In this document: piece after piece, positions 48,734 through 58,183 of the stretch
How the letters are laid out: the number at the start of each line of letters is the position of its first letter
Position numbering within the stretch: position 1 is the stretch's first letter
NCBI RefSeq assembly: GCF_003993795.1
Contig: NZ_RWKV01000008.1
Location: 310,001 to 374,000, forward strand
Reading direction: 5' to 3'
From: Aquabacter cavernae
GTDB taxonomy: Bacteria > Pseudomonadota > Alphaproteobacteria > Rhizobiales > Xanthobacteraceae
Length of the DNA stretch: 64,000 bases
Notes under the pieces: model-generated
Seen by the model: the letters and a program-made list of their open reading frames with translations, nothing else
Databases searched by the model: none
What the model was told of the DNA's origin: nothing
Translations under genes and position numbers: made by a program

Positions 48734-50141
48734 GGGGAGGCTCCGCCGCCCGGAGCGCGGCGAGGAAGGCGGCCTCGTCCTCCAGGCACCTGAGGTCCAG
48801 CAGCAGCGCCCCATCCTCCATGCGGCCGATGACCGGAACGGGCAGTGCGCGCAGCCGCGCCGCCAGCGCATCCAGCGCGCCGCCCCCGCCCTCGGGGCGC
48901 AGGCTCAAGGCGTGACTGTCCAGGGTTTCGGTGGGCAGGGCGCCGGAGCCGATCTGGCTGCGGCACGCACAGGTGGAGACCGTGACGTGCGGGCCGAGCA
49001 GCGCCGCCACCACAGGCGCGAGGCGCAGGGCCGCCGCTTCCAGATCCGGCGCGGTGCGGGCCAGCAGGCGCAAAGTGGGCAGGCGCTGCGCGAGCCGGTC
49101 GGGATCCGCATAGAGCTTGAGGGTGGCTTCGAGGGCCGCGAGCCGGATCTTGTCCACCCGCAGGGCGCGCTTCATGGGGTTCTTGTTGATGGCGGCGATA
49201 AGGTCCTTCCGGCCGACGATGAAGCCGGTCTGCGGGCCGCCCAGCAGCTTGTCGCCGGAGAAGGTGACGAGGTCCGCGCCATCGGCCACGCATTCGCGCA
49301 CGGTGGGCTCGTGCCCGAGGCCGTAGCGGGCGAGGTCGCACAAGGTGCCGGAACCCAGGTCATGGAACAGCGGCACGCCTTGGGCATGGGCGAGGTCCGC
49401 CAGCTCCCGCGCGGGCACCTCCTTGGTGAAGCCCTCGATCCGGTAATTGGAGGTGTGGACCTTCACCACGAGGCCGGTCTGCGGGCCGATGGCGCCCGCA
49501 TAATCCTTGGGGTGGGTGCGGTTCGTGGTGCCCACTTCCACCAGAAGCGTGCCCGCCCGGGCCATGATGTCCGGCATGCGGAAGGCGCCGCCGATCTCGA
49601 TCAGCTCGCCGCGCGAGACGATGGATTCCCGGCCCGCCGCCAGCGTGTTCAGCACCAGCAGCACGGCGGCGGCATTGTTGTTCACCACCGTGGCGTCCTC
49701 GGCCCCCGTGAGGTCGCACAGGAGCGCGCGCACATGGTCGTCGCGCTCGCCGCGCCGCCCGGCGGCGGGGTCGTATTCCAGCGTCACCGCCTGCCGCATG
49801 GCGGCCACAGCGGCCTCGATCGCTTCTTCCGCCAGGATGGCGCGGCCGAGATTGGTGTGCAGCACCGTGCCCGTGAGGTTGAAGACCGGCTGGAGCGAGG
49901 GGCGCGCCTGCGTCTCCAGGAGCTTTGCGGCTGCGGCGGCAAGGTCGGCGGGCGTCGCCGGGGCGTCTGCGCCGGCGCGGATGGCGGCCCGCGCCGTCTC
50001 CAGTGCAGCTCGCATCGCCGCCGTGGTGGCTGCGCGCCCGTGCCGCTCCAGCAGCGGGGTGGCGGCGGGAGAGGTGAGCACGGCGTCCACGGCAGGCAGG
50101 GCGCGCAGTCGCTCAGTGAAGGAAGGGGCGGGCGCGGTCAT
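48720..50141 (-). CDS. selA: L-seryl-tRNA(Sec) selenium transferase
   Basis: 473 residues. PLP enzyme that converts Ser-tRNA-Sec to Sec-tRNA-Sec with selenophosphate. The PLP lysine is Lys298 in FSGDKLLGGPQTG. Length matches E. coli SelA (463). It starts 7 bases after the fdhE stop and is overlapped at its 3' end by the Sel1-repeat gene. Confidence 0.95.
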   Translation of the reverse strand: MTAPAPSFTERLRALPAVDAVLTSPAATPLLERHGRAATTAAMRAALETARAAIRAGADAPATPADLAAAAAKLLETQARPSLQPVFNLTGTVLHTNLGRAILAEEAIEAAVAAMRQAVTLEYDPAAGRRGERDDHVRALLCDLTGAEDATVVNNNAAAVLLVLNTLAAGRESIVSRGELIEIGGAFRMPDIMARAGTLLVEVGTTNRTHPKDYAGAIGPQTGLVVKVHTSNYRIEGFTKEVPARELADLAHAQGVPLFHDLGSGTLCDLARYGLGHEPTVRECVADGADLVTFSGDKLLGGPQTGFIVGRKDLIAAINKNPMKRALRVDKIRLAALEATLKLYADPDRLAQRLPTLRLLARTAPDLEAAALRLAPVVAALLGPHVTVSTCACRSQIGSGALPTETLDSHALSLRPEGGGGALDALAARLRALPVPVIGRMEDGALLLDLRCLEDEAAFLAALRAAEPPHGLA

Positions 50142-50148
50142 GGGCGCC

Positions 50149-51066
50149 TCAGAAGCCCAGCAGGAAGGGATTGAAGGCGGCGCGGCGATAGGGGCCGCTG
50201 CGCATCAGCAAATCGAGCCCGAGGGACGCGACGTCGTCGGCGAACGGGTCCACGTTCGCGTCCTTCGCCTCGTAAAGCACTTTCACATAGCTGCCGCACT
50301 CGTCGCAGGTCTCGGCCTTCACGGTGCCGCTGGTGCCCTCGATCTCCTGGAGGCCGATGCCCTTGGTGGAGCCGCAGGCCACGCAGCGCACGCGCACATG
50401 GTTCCACAGGGTGCCGCACAGGGCGCAGGCGCAGTAGCGCGCGCCGGGGGCGGAGGGCCAGTCCACCACGAGGCTGGACATGGGCGGCCCGCCGCAGCAG
50501 GGGCAGGCGCCTTCCGCGATGCGCACAAGGCGCTTGGCCTCCAGCCCGGCGGCGAGGCGCACGAAATGCACCTGGAGGGCAGCGGTGACATAGAGATGCT
50601 CAGCCAGGCTCTCCATGGGCAGGCTGTCCGCCAGCACGTTGCGCACCATGGCGTCGCGCGCGGCGGGGCCCGCGCTGCGCACCCGTTCCAGGGCGGCGGC
50701 GGCCGGTTCCGGCTTGGCGATGGCCTGCGCCGCCGTCGCCAGCCGCTCCAGCGTCGCGTCGAAGGCGTCGTCCAGGGTGAAGCGGCCCCTGTCGAGCGGC
50801 GGCATGGCGAACTCGGCGGCGCGGGCCAGCGTCTCTTCGTCGGGGGCTTCCACCGGGGGAAGGTCCGCAAGGACGGCGTCCTGCGCGCGGGCGAGGCCCG
50901 CGAGGAACAGCAGATAGGGCTTGAGATCGCTGCCCTCGGCGAGCGCGGTGAGGCGCCGCGCGCGGGTCGCGAAGATGGCGGCGGGGTCCGGAAGCCGGGC
51001 GTAAGGCGGCTGCGCGATGCCGCCGATCAGGGAGGGATCGGGCTGAAGGCTGGAGAAGTTCGACAT
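50149..51066 (-). CDS. fdhE: formate dehydrogenase accessory protein FdhE
   Basis: 305 residues. Four CxxC-type pairs (CPCCGG, CALCGT, CVACGS, CDECGS) form two rubredoxin-like iron sites in the family. FdhE assists assembly of Tat-exported formate dehydrogenase. The ATG at 51066 (MSNFSSLQPDPS) is preferred over an upstream codon. It lies 146 bases after fdoI and just before selA. Confidence 0.94.
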   Translation of the reverse strand: MSNFSSLQPDPSLIGGIAQPPYARLPDPAAIFATRARRLTALAEGSDLKPYLLFLAGLARAQDAVLADLPPVEAPDEETLARAAEFAMPPLDRGRFTLDDAFDATLERLATAAQAIAKPEPAAAALERVRSAGPAARDAMVRNVLADSLPMESLAEHLYVTAALQVHFVRLAAGLEAKRLVRIAEGACPCCGGPPMSSLVVDWPSAPGARYCACALCGTLWNHVRVRCVACGSTKGIGLQEIEGTSGTVKAETCDECGSYVKVLYEAKDANVDPFADDVASLGLDLLMRSGPYRRAAFNPFLLGF

Positions 51067-51212
51067 CACATCCTCACGAACCCCACGGGTCACGCGGCGC
51101 CGCGGGTCGCGTCCATGGACCCGGTCGGCTCATTCTAGCACAACCGCCCGACAGCGCAGGCAGGCTCGGCTTTGGGGAAAGGGGCCGGGGCGGGCGGGCC
51201 GCCCCGGCAGGA

Positions 51213-51902
51213 TCATTCCGCGGGCGTGCCGCGACTGCGGCGGACCACCAGTTCGCGGAGCCATTTGCGATGGTGGCGCCACGCCCAGCCGCCGGTGACC
51301 TGTCCCTTGGTCATGGCGGACATGGTGCCGCGCACCCAGATGGCGGCATAGACGTGGACGATCCACACGCAGATGATGCCGATGGCGGCCAGCGCATGCA
51401 CGAGGATCGCCACCCGCTTCTGCGGGATGGTGGTGAAGGGATAGAAATACTGGTCCCACACCACGATGCCGCTGGAAATCAGAATCACGATCAGCGCCGA
51501 CATGCCCCAGAAGACGAACTTCTGGCCGGCATTGTACTTGCCCAGCTCCGGCAGCCGCTCCTCATGCCCGGCGATCACGTCGCGGATGCGCCGCAGCCAG
51601 GTGCCGTCCTCGCTCTTCCAGAGGTTCGCCTTCCAGAAGCGCAGGAACAGGCCCATGAAGGAGAAGAACAGCACTACGCCGATCCAGGGATGGATGGCGC
51701 GGGTGGCCTGGCCGCCCCCGAACAGGGCGGTCAGGAAGAACAGCTTGGGGCTGAACAGGGCCATGCCGGAAATGGCCAGCAGGATCAGGCTGATGGCCGT
51801 CACCCAATGGTTGATCCGGGCGGCCAGCGTATAGCGGTTCACAATGACCGGATGGCCCTTGTGGACGGCGTCGCCGGGCTGGATGTCGTCGGGCATGCTC
51901 AT
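51213..51902 (-). CDS. fdoI: formate dehydrogenase gamma subunit (cytochrome b)
   Basis: 229 residues, four transmembrane helices. Histidines in [11 protein letters not shown] and in the later helices ([29 protein letters not shown]) are the expected heme b ligands. It anchors the complex and reduces quinone. The start overlaps the beta-subunit stop (ATGA). Confidence 0.93.
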   Translation of the reverse strand: MSMPDDIQPGDAVHKGHPVIVNRYTLAARINHWVTAISLILLAISGMALFSPKLFFLTALFGGGQATRAIHPWIGVVLFFSFMGLFLRFWKANLWKSEDGTWLRRIRDVIAGHEERLPELGKYNAGQKFVFWGMSALIVILISSGIVVWDQYFYPFTTIPQKRVAILVHALAAIGIICVWIVHVYAAIWVRGTMSAMTKGQVTGGWAWRHHRKWLRELVVRRSRGTPAE

Positions 51903-52840
51903 GAGCGCTCCCCTCCGGCCAGCTTCTCGGCGTTTTCCTCATCCTCGGCCGAGACCTTGTTGGGTCCCGCCACCATATGGTGGAACACGCCCGCCACCGC
52001 CGCGAAGCCGATCACGGCGAAGCCGAAATACTTCGTGGCGCCCTTCCACAGCTCCACGATGGGGCTGATGGTGGGGTTCTTGGGCAGTCCGGCATAGATT
52101 TCCGGTTGGTCGGCATGCTGGAGCACGTACATGACATGCGTGCCGCCCACGCCCGGCGGGTCATAGAGGCCGGCATTCTGGTAGCCGCGGGACTTCAGGT
52201 CCGTGATGCGGCCGTCCGCCCACTTCTTCATCTCGTCCTTCGTGCCGAAGGCGATGGCCTGGGTGGGGCACGCCTTGGCGCAGGCGGGCCACTGGCCCAC
52301 GGCCACGCGGTCGGAACACAGGGTGCACTTATAGGCCTTGTTATCGACCTTCGAGATGCGCGGGATGTTGAAGGGGCAGCCCTTCACGCAATAGCCGCAG
52401 CCGATGCAGGCGTCGTGGATGAAGTCCACGATGCCGTTGGAATATTGCACGATGGCGCCGGGGGCCGGGCAGGCTTTGAGGCAGCCCGGATCCTCGCAAT
52501 GCATGCAGCCGTCCTTGCGGATCAGCCATTCCAGATTGTCGGTCTGCGGGTTCACCCATTCGGTGAAGCGCATGAGCGTGAGGCTGTTCGCCGTCAGGTC
52601 CGGCGGGTTGGTGTAGCTGCCGTTGAAGGTGCCCACCTCCTCGTGGAGGTTGTTCCATTCGAGGCACGCCGCCTGGCAGGCCTTGCAGCCGATGCACTTC
52701 GACACGTCGATGAGCTTGGCCACTTCGGTCTGGCGCGGGGAGGCCGGCGTGATGGTGGACGCCGACCTGCGGATCAGGTCCTTGTCCCCGAAGCGCTCGG
52801 GGACAGGAGTGATCGGAGGGTTTGGGGCTGGAGGAAACAT
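51899..52840 (-). CDS. fdoH: formate dehydrogenase beta subunit (four [4Fe-4S])
   Basis: 313 residues. Sixteen cysteines in four ferredoxin-like groups, such as [40 protein letters not shown] and CTLCSDRV with later ACAKACP. A single C-terminal membrane helix ([19 protein letters not shown]) holds it at the membrane. It transfers electrons from the alpha subunit to the gamma subunit. The ATG at 52840 follows GGAGG. Confidence 0.95.
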   Translation of the reverse strand: MFPPAPNPPITPVPERFGDKDLIRRSASTITPASPRQTEVAKLIDVSKCIGCKACQAACLEWNNLHEEVGTFNGSYTNPPDLTANSLTLMRFTEWVNPQTDNLEWLIRKDGCMHCEDPGCLKACPAPGAIVQYSNGIVDFIHDACIGCGYCVKGCPFNIPRISKVDNKAYKCTLCSDRVAVGQWPACAKACPTQAIAFGTKDEMKKWADGRITDLKSRGYQNAGLYDPPGVGGTHVMYVLQHADQPEIYAGLPKNPTISPIVELWKGATKYFGFAVIGFAAVAGVFHHMVAGPNKVSAEDEENAEKLAGGERS

Positions 52841-52854
52841 GTTGCTCTACCTCC

Positions 52855-55800
52855 TCAAGCCACCGGCCCGGTCGTGGGCTCGATATTGACGCAGAACGCC
52901 TTGAACTCAGGCGTCTCGATGTTGGCGTCGCCGACAAACGGCGTGAGCACGTTGGCGGTGAAGCCCTTCCGGGCCGCGCCGACGAAGCCCCAATGGATGG
53001 GGATGCCGACGATGTGCACCGTCTTCCCGTCCACCGTGAGCGGCCGGATGCGCTTGGTCACATAGACCTTGGCGAGCACGCTGCCGCGCTTCGAGGAGAC
53101 CTTGGCCCAGCCGGCATTGGAAATGCCCTTCTCCTTGGCCAGCTGCTCGGAAATCTCCACGAAGAATTCCGGCTGCAGCACCGCGTTCACCTGGTTGTTC
53201 TTCGTCCAGTAGTGGAAGTGCTCCGTGAGGCGATAGGAGGTCGCCGCATAGGGGAATTCCTTGGACGCGACTTCCGCGAACTGGGTGAAGTCGTCCTTGA
53301 ACACGCGGGCCACGGGATTGCCCCGGATCTTGGGGGCGATCACGTTGGCGACCGGGCTTTCGAACGGCTCGTAATGCACCGGGAACGGGCCGTCCCGCAT
53401 CATGCCCCGGGCGAACAGGCGCGAGACGCCTTCCGGGTTCATGATGAAGGGACCCACATCCTGCGGCTTGGCGGTGGGCGCGATGTCCGGGACGTCATAG
53501 CCCGTCCATTTCGCACCGTCCCACCACAGGAGCTTGCGGGTCTCGTCCCACGGCTTGCCGTTGATGTCCGCCGAGGCGCGGTTGTAGATGATGCGCCGGT
53601 TGGCCGGCCACGCGAACGACCATTTCAGGAACGCGCCCGTGTCGTCGGGATCGGAATTGTCCCGCCGCGCCATCATGTTGCCGGCCTCGGTATAGGACCC
53701 GGAATAGATCCAGTTGCCGCAGGCGGTGCTTCCGTCGTCCCGCAGGACGCCAAAGGTCGCCACCTGCTTGCCGGCTTCCAGCAGCTTCTTCGTGGGATCG
53801 TTGGGATCGGCCACGTCGGTCAGCACGTAGCCGTTCATTTCCTTGGCGAGTTCCGCCGCGGTGGGCTCGTGCGTGTCCTTGTAGTTCCAGGTGAGGTTGA
53901 GGATCGGATCGGGGTTGGCGCCGCCTTCCTTGCGATACAAATCCTTCAGCCGCAGATGGATCTGGGACATGATCCAAACGTCGGTCTTCGCCTCGCCCGG
54001 AGGCGAGCCCGCCGGCCAGTGCCACTGCATCCAGCGGCCCGAATTCACCAGCCCGCCTTCGTCTTCCGCGAAGCAGGTGGTGGGGAGCTGGATCACTTCG
54101 GTCTGGATCTTCGTGGGGTCCACGTCATTGTAGATGCCGTGGTTTTCCCAGAAGCGGGCGGTTTCCGTCTCCAGGGGATCCATGATCACCAGGAGCTTCA
54201 GCTTGGACAGGGCGGAGGCCAGCTTCGCCTTGTTGGGGAAGGCCTGCAGCGGGTTGAAGCCCTGGCAGACATAGGCGTTCATCTTGCCCTGGTTCATCAG
54301 CTCGAAGGCGCGCAGGATGTCGTAAGCCGGCACGTCGAGCTTGGGCAGATAGTCGTAGGCGAAGTTGTTTTCCGGCGTCGCCGCCGCGCCCCACATGGCT
54401 TTCTGGAAACTGACGAAGAACTTCTTGTAGTTCTGCCAGTAGCTCATCTGGTTGGGCCGCAACGGCTTGAAGCCGCGCGTGGACATGTAGGTGGCGAAGT
54501 CGGGCTCCCTCTCCGTCGGCAAGCTCATATAGCCGGGGATCAGGTTCGACATGAGCCCGATATCGGTCAGCCCCTGGATGTTGGAGTGACCGCGCAGCGC
54601 GTTCATGCCGCCACCGCGCACGCCGATATTGCCCAGGATGAGCTGGAGCATCGCCATGCAGCGGATGTTCTGGGATCCCTTGGAATGCTGGGTCCAGCCG
54701 AGCGCGTACATGGAGGTCATCGTCTTGGTGGGCGACGACGTCTCCGCGATCATCTCGCACACCTTCAGGAACTTGTCCTTGGGCGTGCCGGTGATGCGCG
54801 AGACCATGTCCGGCGTGTAGAGGGCCACATGCTCTTTGAGGAGATTCCAGACGCAACGCGGGTTCTGCAAGGTGTCGTCCACCATTGCATAGCCATCCGC
54901 CCCGATCTGGTAGTCCCAGGTCGAGCGGTTGTAGTCCCGCTTCTGCTCGTCATATCCGGTGAAGAGGCCTTCCTGATAGGTAAAGCCGTCCTTCACCAGA
55001 TAGGCGGCGTTGGTGAACGCCTTCACATACTCCCACTGCACCTTGTCGTTCAGCATGCAGTAATTGATCACGCCCAGCAGGAAGGCGATGTCGCTTCCCT
55101 GGCGGATGGGCGCGTAATAGTCGGCCACCGCCGCAGACCGCGTGAAGCGCGGATCGACGACGACAAGCTTCGCGCCACGGGTGGCTTTCGCCTCCGTAAC
55201 CCACTTGAAACCACACGGGTGCGCTTCAGCGGCATTGCCGCCCATGATGACAACGAGGTCGGTATTCTTGATATCCGTCCACGAGTTGGTCATCGCGCCA
55301 CGGCCAAAAGTCGGGCCCAAACTGGACACCGTGGGGCCGTGTCAAACGCGCGCCTGATTGTCGAACACCACCATTCCGGCGCTGCGGACGACCTTGTAGG
55401 TACACCACGCCGTTTCATTGGTTGTTGCGGACGCGGCCAGGAAACCCGTGGTGGTCCACCGGTTCACGGTCACGCCGTCATTGTTCTTGGTGACGAGATT
55501 CTTGTCGCGATCGTCCTTGAGGACCCGCGCGATCTTGTCGAGCGCCGCATCCCAGCTCACGCGCTCGAACGTGTCCGAGCCTGCCTTGCGCATCATGGGA
55601 TAGTTGAGGCGCTGCTTGGAGTGGACGATGTCCAGCAGGGCCGCGCCCTTCGGGCAGAGCGTTCCCCGGTTGGTGGGGTGGTCCACGTCACCCTCGATAT
55701 GGGTGATGGTGGCCTTTTCGCCCTTCTTCAGGTCGCCCTTGGAGAAGATGAGAATGCCGCACGCGACCGAACAATAGGTGCAGGTGTTGCGCACCTCGGT

Positions 55801-55941
55801 CGTGTTGACGAGTTTGAAGGGCCGGATCGCGCTGGCCACAGCCTCTTCAACGCCGCCGAAACCAAGCGCGCCGAGAGATGTGCCCGCGATGCCCGCACCC
55901 GCCGTTCGTAAGAACTGGCGCCGCGAAAGCTCCATGTTCAT
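52855..55941 (-). CDS. fdoG: formate dehydrogenase alpha subunit, selenocysteine-containing
   Basis: 1028 residues if the in-frame TGA at 55342-55344 is read as selenocysteine (residue 200); E. coli FdnG/FdoG are ~1015 with Sec196. The Tat signal SRRQFLRTAGAGIAGTS at the N-terminus sends it to the periplasm. A [4Fe-4S] motif (CTYCSVACG...) precedes the Sec residue in NQARV-U-HGP, the normal active-site context, and the molybdopterin dinucleotide domains follow. The enzyme oxidises formate to CO2. A SECIS-like hairpin directly follows the TGA. The start at 55941 or two codons later (MELSRRQ) is open. Confidence 0.96.
55299..55344 (-). promoter_or_regulatory. bacterial SECIS element with its UGA codon
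   Basis: On the minus strand the TGA (55344-55342) is followed by outer stem CACGGCC/GGCCGTG and an inner hairpin: CGG, a bulged T, GTCC, loop AGTTT, GGGC, CCG. Counting the U of UGA as 1, the bulged base is U17 and the loop has G23 and U24, the positions known to contact SelB in E. coli. Confidence 0.85.
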
Positions 55942-56288
55942 CGAAGATGACCTCCGACTGGGCTGCCCCCTCCGGGGGACGTTTTTTAAAAAGGGGATCG
56001 AGCTGCCCCCTTCGTCGGGAATCCGACTTACACAAATTCTATTTTTGAATTGGAACTATGTCAAACCATCCCATTGCGCACGCAGGCGATTTTTGCTTTC
56101 GCGAGGGTTTGATTTTGCTTCCGGATCTGGTTTTCGCTTTGCTATCAGTCCGGTGGGGGAAGAAATACGGCCGGAAATGCTGCGTATGCGAGATGTATTC
56201 CAGCGCAGTGTTGCATTGCAACTTCATGCTGGCGGTCTCTTCTTAGGAAGGATTGACTGGTTGATGGGCCTGTTGCAGCCTTCGCTAC
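55942..56288. promoter_or_regulatory. upstream region of the formate dehydrogenase operon
   Basis: These 347 bases carry no supported gene and are AT-richer than the surroundings, especially 55980-56060. The palindromic TGTTGCATTGCAAC at 56209-56222 repeats a site upstream of the FadL-like gene. A promoter for fdoG is expected here, but I could not assign it. Confidence 0.5.
56209..56222. promoter_or_regulatory. palindrome TGTTGCATTGCAAC (second copy)
   Basis: Identical over 14 bases to the site at 6143-6156. It sits 268 bases upstream of the fdoG start and 67 bases before the TlpA-like gene, so either could be the target. Confidence 0.4.
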
Positions 56289-56954
56289 GTGGATCAAACA
56301 GACACTCCCGAGTTTCGGGGTCTATTCCTGCGGCGCTCCCTGGCGGCCGCACATAGATCGCTCGCCCTGCATGCCCGCAGGCGTGGGGCGCGTTCTGCTG
56401 CCTATTCCATCCTGTCCGAACGCCCATTCCATGGGGCTCGCCGGTCCTGCGCCGTTGCGGTCGGGCTCGCGGCTGCGGTGTTCTGCGCCACGCCCGTGGC
56501 CGCGTCCGGTGCCGAGGTGCTCAAGGTCTATGAGGGGCCGCCGCTTGCGGCCCTGTCTCTTCCCCGCCTTCCCCTCGGTCCCGGCCCCACCGCTGTGCGC
56601 GTTCCGGGGGAGGGGGTGAGCGTGGTGCATTTCTTCGCCACCTGGTGCGAGCCGTGCCGCGCGGAGCTTCCCGCGCTCGCCGCCATGGCGCGGCGCCTCT
56701 CCGGGCAGGGTGTCCAGGTGATCATGGTGGATGTGGGCGAGCCCGCGAGCCGGGTGACGCGCTTCTTCGAGACCGCGCCCGTGGCCGGTGAGGTTGGTCT
56801 CGACGCTGACCGCGTGGCAGCCCGCGCCTTCGGTGTGGACGTGCTGCCCGCAAGCCTGGTCTTCGCCGACGGCCAGCCCCGCCTCATGGCAGTGGGCGAG
56901 GTGGCGTGGGACCACGCGGACAAGGATCTGCTGGGGCTTGTCCCCGGACGGTAA
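56289..56954 (+). CDS. TlpA-like periplasmic thioredoxin
   Basis: About 221 residues. A hydrophobic segment (CAVAVGLAAAVFCATPVAAS, about residues 54-73) is a signal or anchor, then a thioredoxin domain with the redox pair WCEPC (Cys120, Cys123). It probably reduces or oxidises periplasmic thiols; CcdA in this window could feed it. No in-frame ATG precedes the signal segment: a GTG at 56289 lacks a clear ribosome site, so the start is uncertain and the true N-terminus may be shorter. Confidence 0.75.
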   Translation: MDQTDTPEFRGLFLRRSLAAAHRSLALHARRRGARSAAYSILSERPFHGARRSCAVAVGLAAAVFCATPVAASGAEVLKVYEGPPLAALSLPRLPLGPGPTAVRVPGEGVSVVHFFATWCEPCRAELPALAAMARRLSGQGVQVIMVDVGEPASRVTRFFETAPVAGEVGLDADRVAARAFGVDVLPASLVFADGQPRLMAVGEVAWDHADKDLLGLVPGR

Positions 56955-57002
56955 CGACGACGTCTGAAATTGACGCGCAAACAAGATATTGGAGGAAGCC
57001 AC

Positions 57003-58130
57003 ATGACCACACGACGCGATTTCCTGAAGGCGGGCCTGCTGGCGGGGGCCGGGAGCCTTCTGCCCGCCGCCGCCTTCGCCCAGGCAGCGGCTCCGGCCGC
57101 GGCGACGACGACGCCGTTCGCGCCCAACGTGGGTCGCTGGCGCTCCTTCCAGATCGTCACCACGGTGGAAATCCTGAAGCCCGAGGGCAAGGTTCAGGCA
57201 TGGCTGCCGGTGGCCTCGTTCAGCAATCCCGACTGGTTCAAGCCGGGCGACAATAGCTGGACCACCAATGCCGCCTCCGCGAAGCTGGTGCGCGATACCC
57301 GTTCCGGCGCGGAGATGCTGCATCTGGTCTGGGCCGATGGGGAGAAGGCGCCCCGCGTGGACCTGACCAGCAAGGCCACCACCCGCGACTGGAAGGTGGA
57401 CCTCAACCGCCCCGGCATGCCCGCTCCCATCACCACCGAGCTGCGCACGAAGAACACCGCCTCCACCACGCTCATCCCCACGGGCGGCATCGTGAAGGAG
57501 ACTTCGGACAAGATCGTTGCCGGCAAGAGCGAGGAACTGGACAAGGTCCGGGCCATCTTCCAGTGGGTGGTGGAGAATTCCTATCGCAACCCGGCCACGC
57601 GCGGCTGCGGCATCGGCGATATCGCGGCCATGCTGAAGAGCGGCGATCTCGGCGGCAAATGCGCGGACCTCAACGCTTTGTTCGTGGGCCTCGTGCGGGC
57701 GCAGGGCATTCCGGCGCGCGATGTCTATGGCCTGCGGGTCATGCCCTCGCAGTTCGGCTATAAGAGCCTCGGCGCCAATTCCGACATCGTCACGAAGGCC
57801 CAGCATTGCCGGGCGGAGGTCTACCTCTCCAAGTTCGGCTGGGTGCCCATGGATCCGGCGGATGTGCGCAAGGTGGTTCTGGAGGAGCCGCCGGGCAAGC
57901 TGGCCTTGGACGATCCGAAGGTGGTGGCCGCCCGCGCCGGGCTGTTCGGTGGCTGGGAGGGCAACTGGTTCGCCTTCAACACCGCTCATGACGTGGTGCT
58001 GCCGGGCTATAATGGCGCGCCGCTGGGCTTCCTCATGTATCCCCAGGCGGTGACCGCGGCGGGCCTTCTGGACTGCCTCGATCCCGACGGATTCAAATAT
58101 ACCATCCGGTCTTCCGAGATCGCTGTCTGA
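57003..58130 (+). CDS. Tat-exported transglutaminase-like protein
   Basis: 375 residues. Tat signal [20 protein letters not shown] at the N-terminus. The transglutaminase/protease-like core is in the region of [20 protein letters not shown], which holds the catalytic cysteine and is followed by [16 protein letters not shown]; His and Asp partners follow. Bacterial members act as peptidases or amidases of unknown substrate. GGAGGAAGCC precedes the ATG at 57003. It lies between the TlpA-like gene and selD on the plus strand. Confidence 0.85.
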   Translation: MTTRRDFLKAGLLAGAGSLLPAAAFAQAAAPAAATTTPFAPNVGRWRSFQIVTTVEILKPEGKVQAWLPVASFSNPDWFKPGDNSWTTNAASAKLVRDTRSGAEMLHLVWADGEKAPRVDLTSKATTRDWKVDLNRPGMPAPITTELRTKNTASTTLIPTGGIVKETSDKIVAGKSEELDKVRAIFQWVVENSYRNPATRGCGIGDIAAMLKSGDLGGKCADLNALFVGLVRAQGIPARDVYGLRVMPSQFGYKSLGANSDIVTKAQHCRAEVYLSKFGWVPMDPADVRKVVLEEPPGKLALDDPKVVAARAGLFGGWEGNWFAFNTAHDVVLPGYNGAPLGFLMYPQAVTAAGLLDCLDPDGFKYTIRSSEIAV

Positions 58131-58137
58131 CGTGCCC

Positions 58138-58169
58138 CGCCGCCGCGTTCCGATGCGGCGGCGACTTGT
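58138..58169 (+). terminator. hairpin between the transglutaminase-like gene and selD
   Basis: The 9-bp stem CGCCGCCGC/GCGGCGGCG has an 8-base loop and is followed by ACTTGT. The T-run is weak. It may be a partial terminator or a leader structure, 20 bases before the selD start. Confidence 0.5.
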
Positions 58170-58183
58170 TTTCGAGAGATGCC

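Noticed and set aside
55342-55344. fdoG as a pseudogene split by a stop codon into 199- and 824-residue parts
   Set aside because: The stop is TGA at the exact active-site Sec position with a matching SECIS hairpin, and selA, selB, selC and selD are all present.
52822-55911. A 1029-codon open frame on the plus strand across almost the whole of fdoG
   Set aside because: It is the antisense of a gene with clear FDH domains. Long antisense frames arise easily in GC-rich DNA with G/C at third codon positions. The translation is rich in His, Arg, Gly and Val with no domain or ribosome site.
58166-58183. TTG start for selD at 58166
   Set aside because: It would lie at the base of the upstream hairpin; the ATG at 58184 gives the normal N-terminal length before the catalytic motif.
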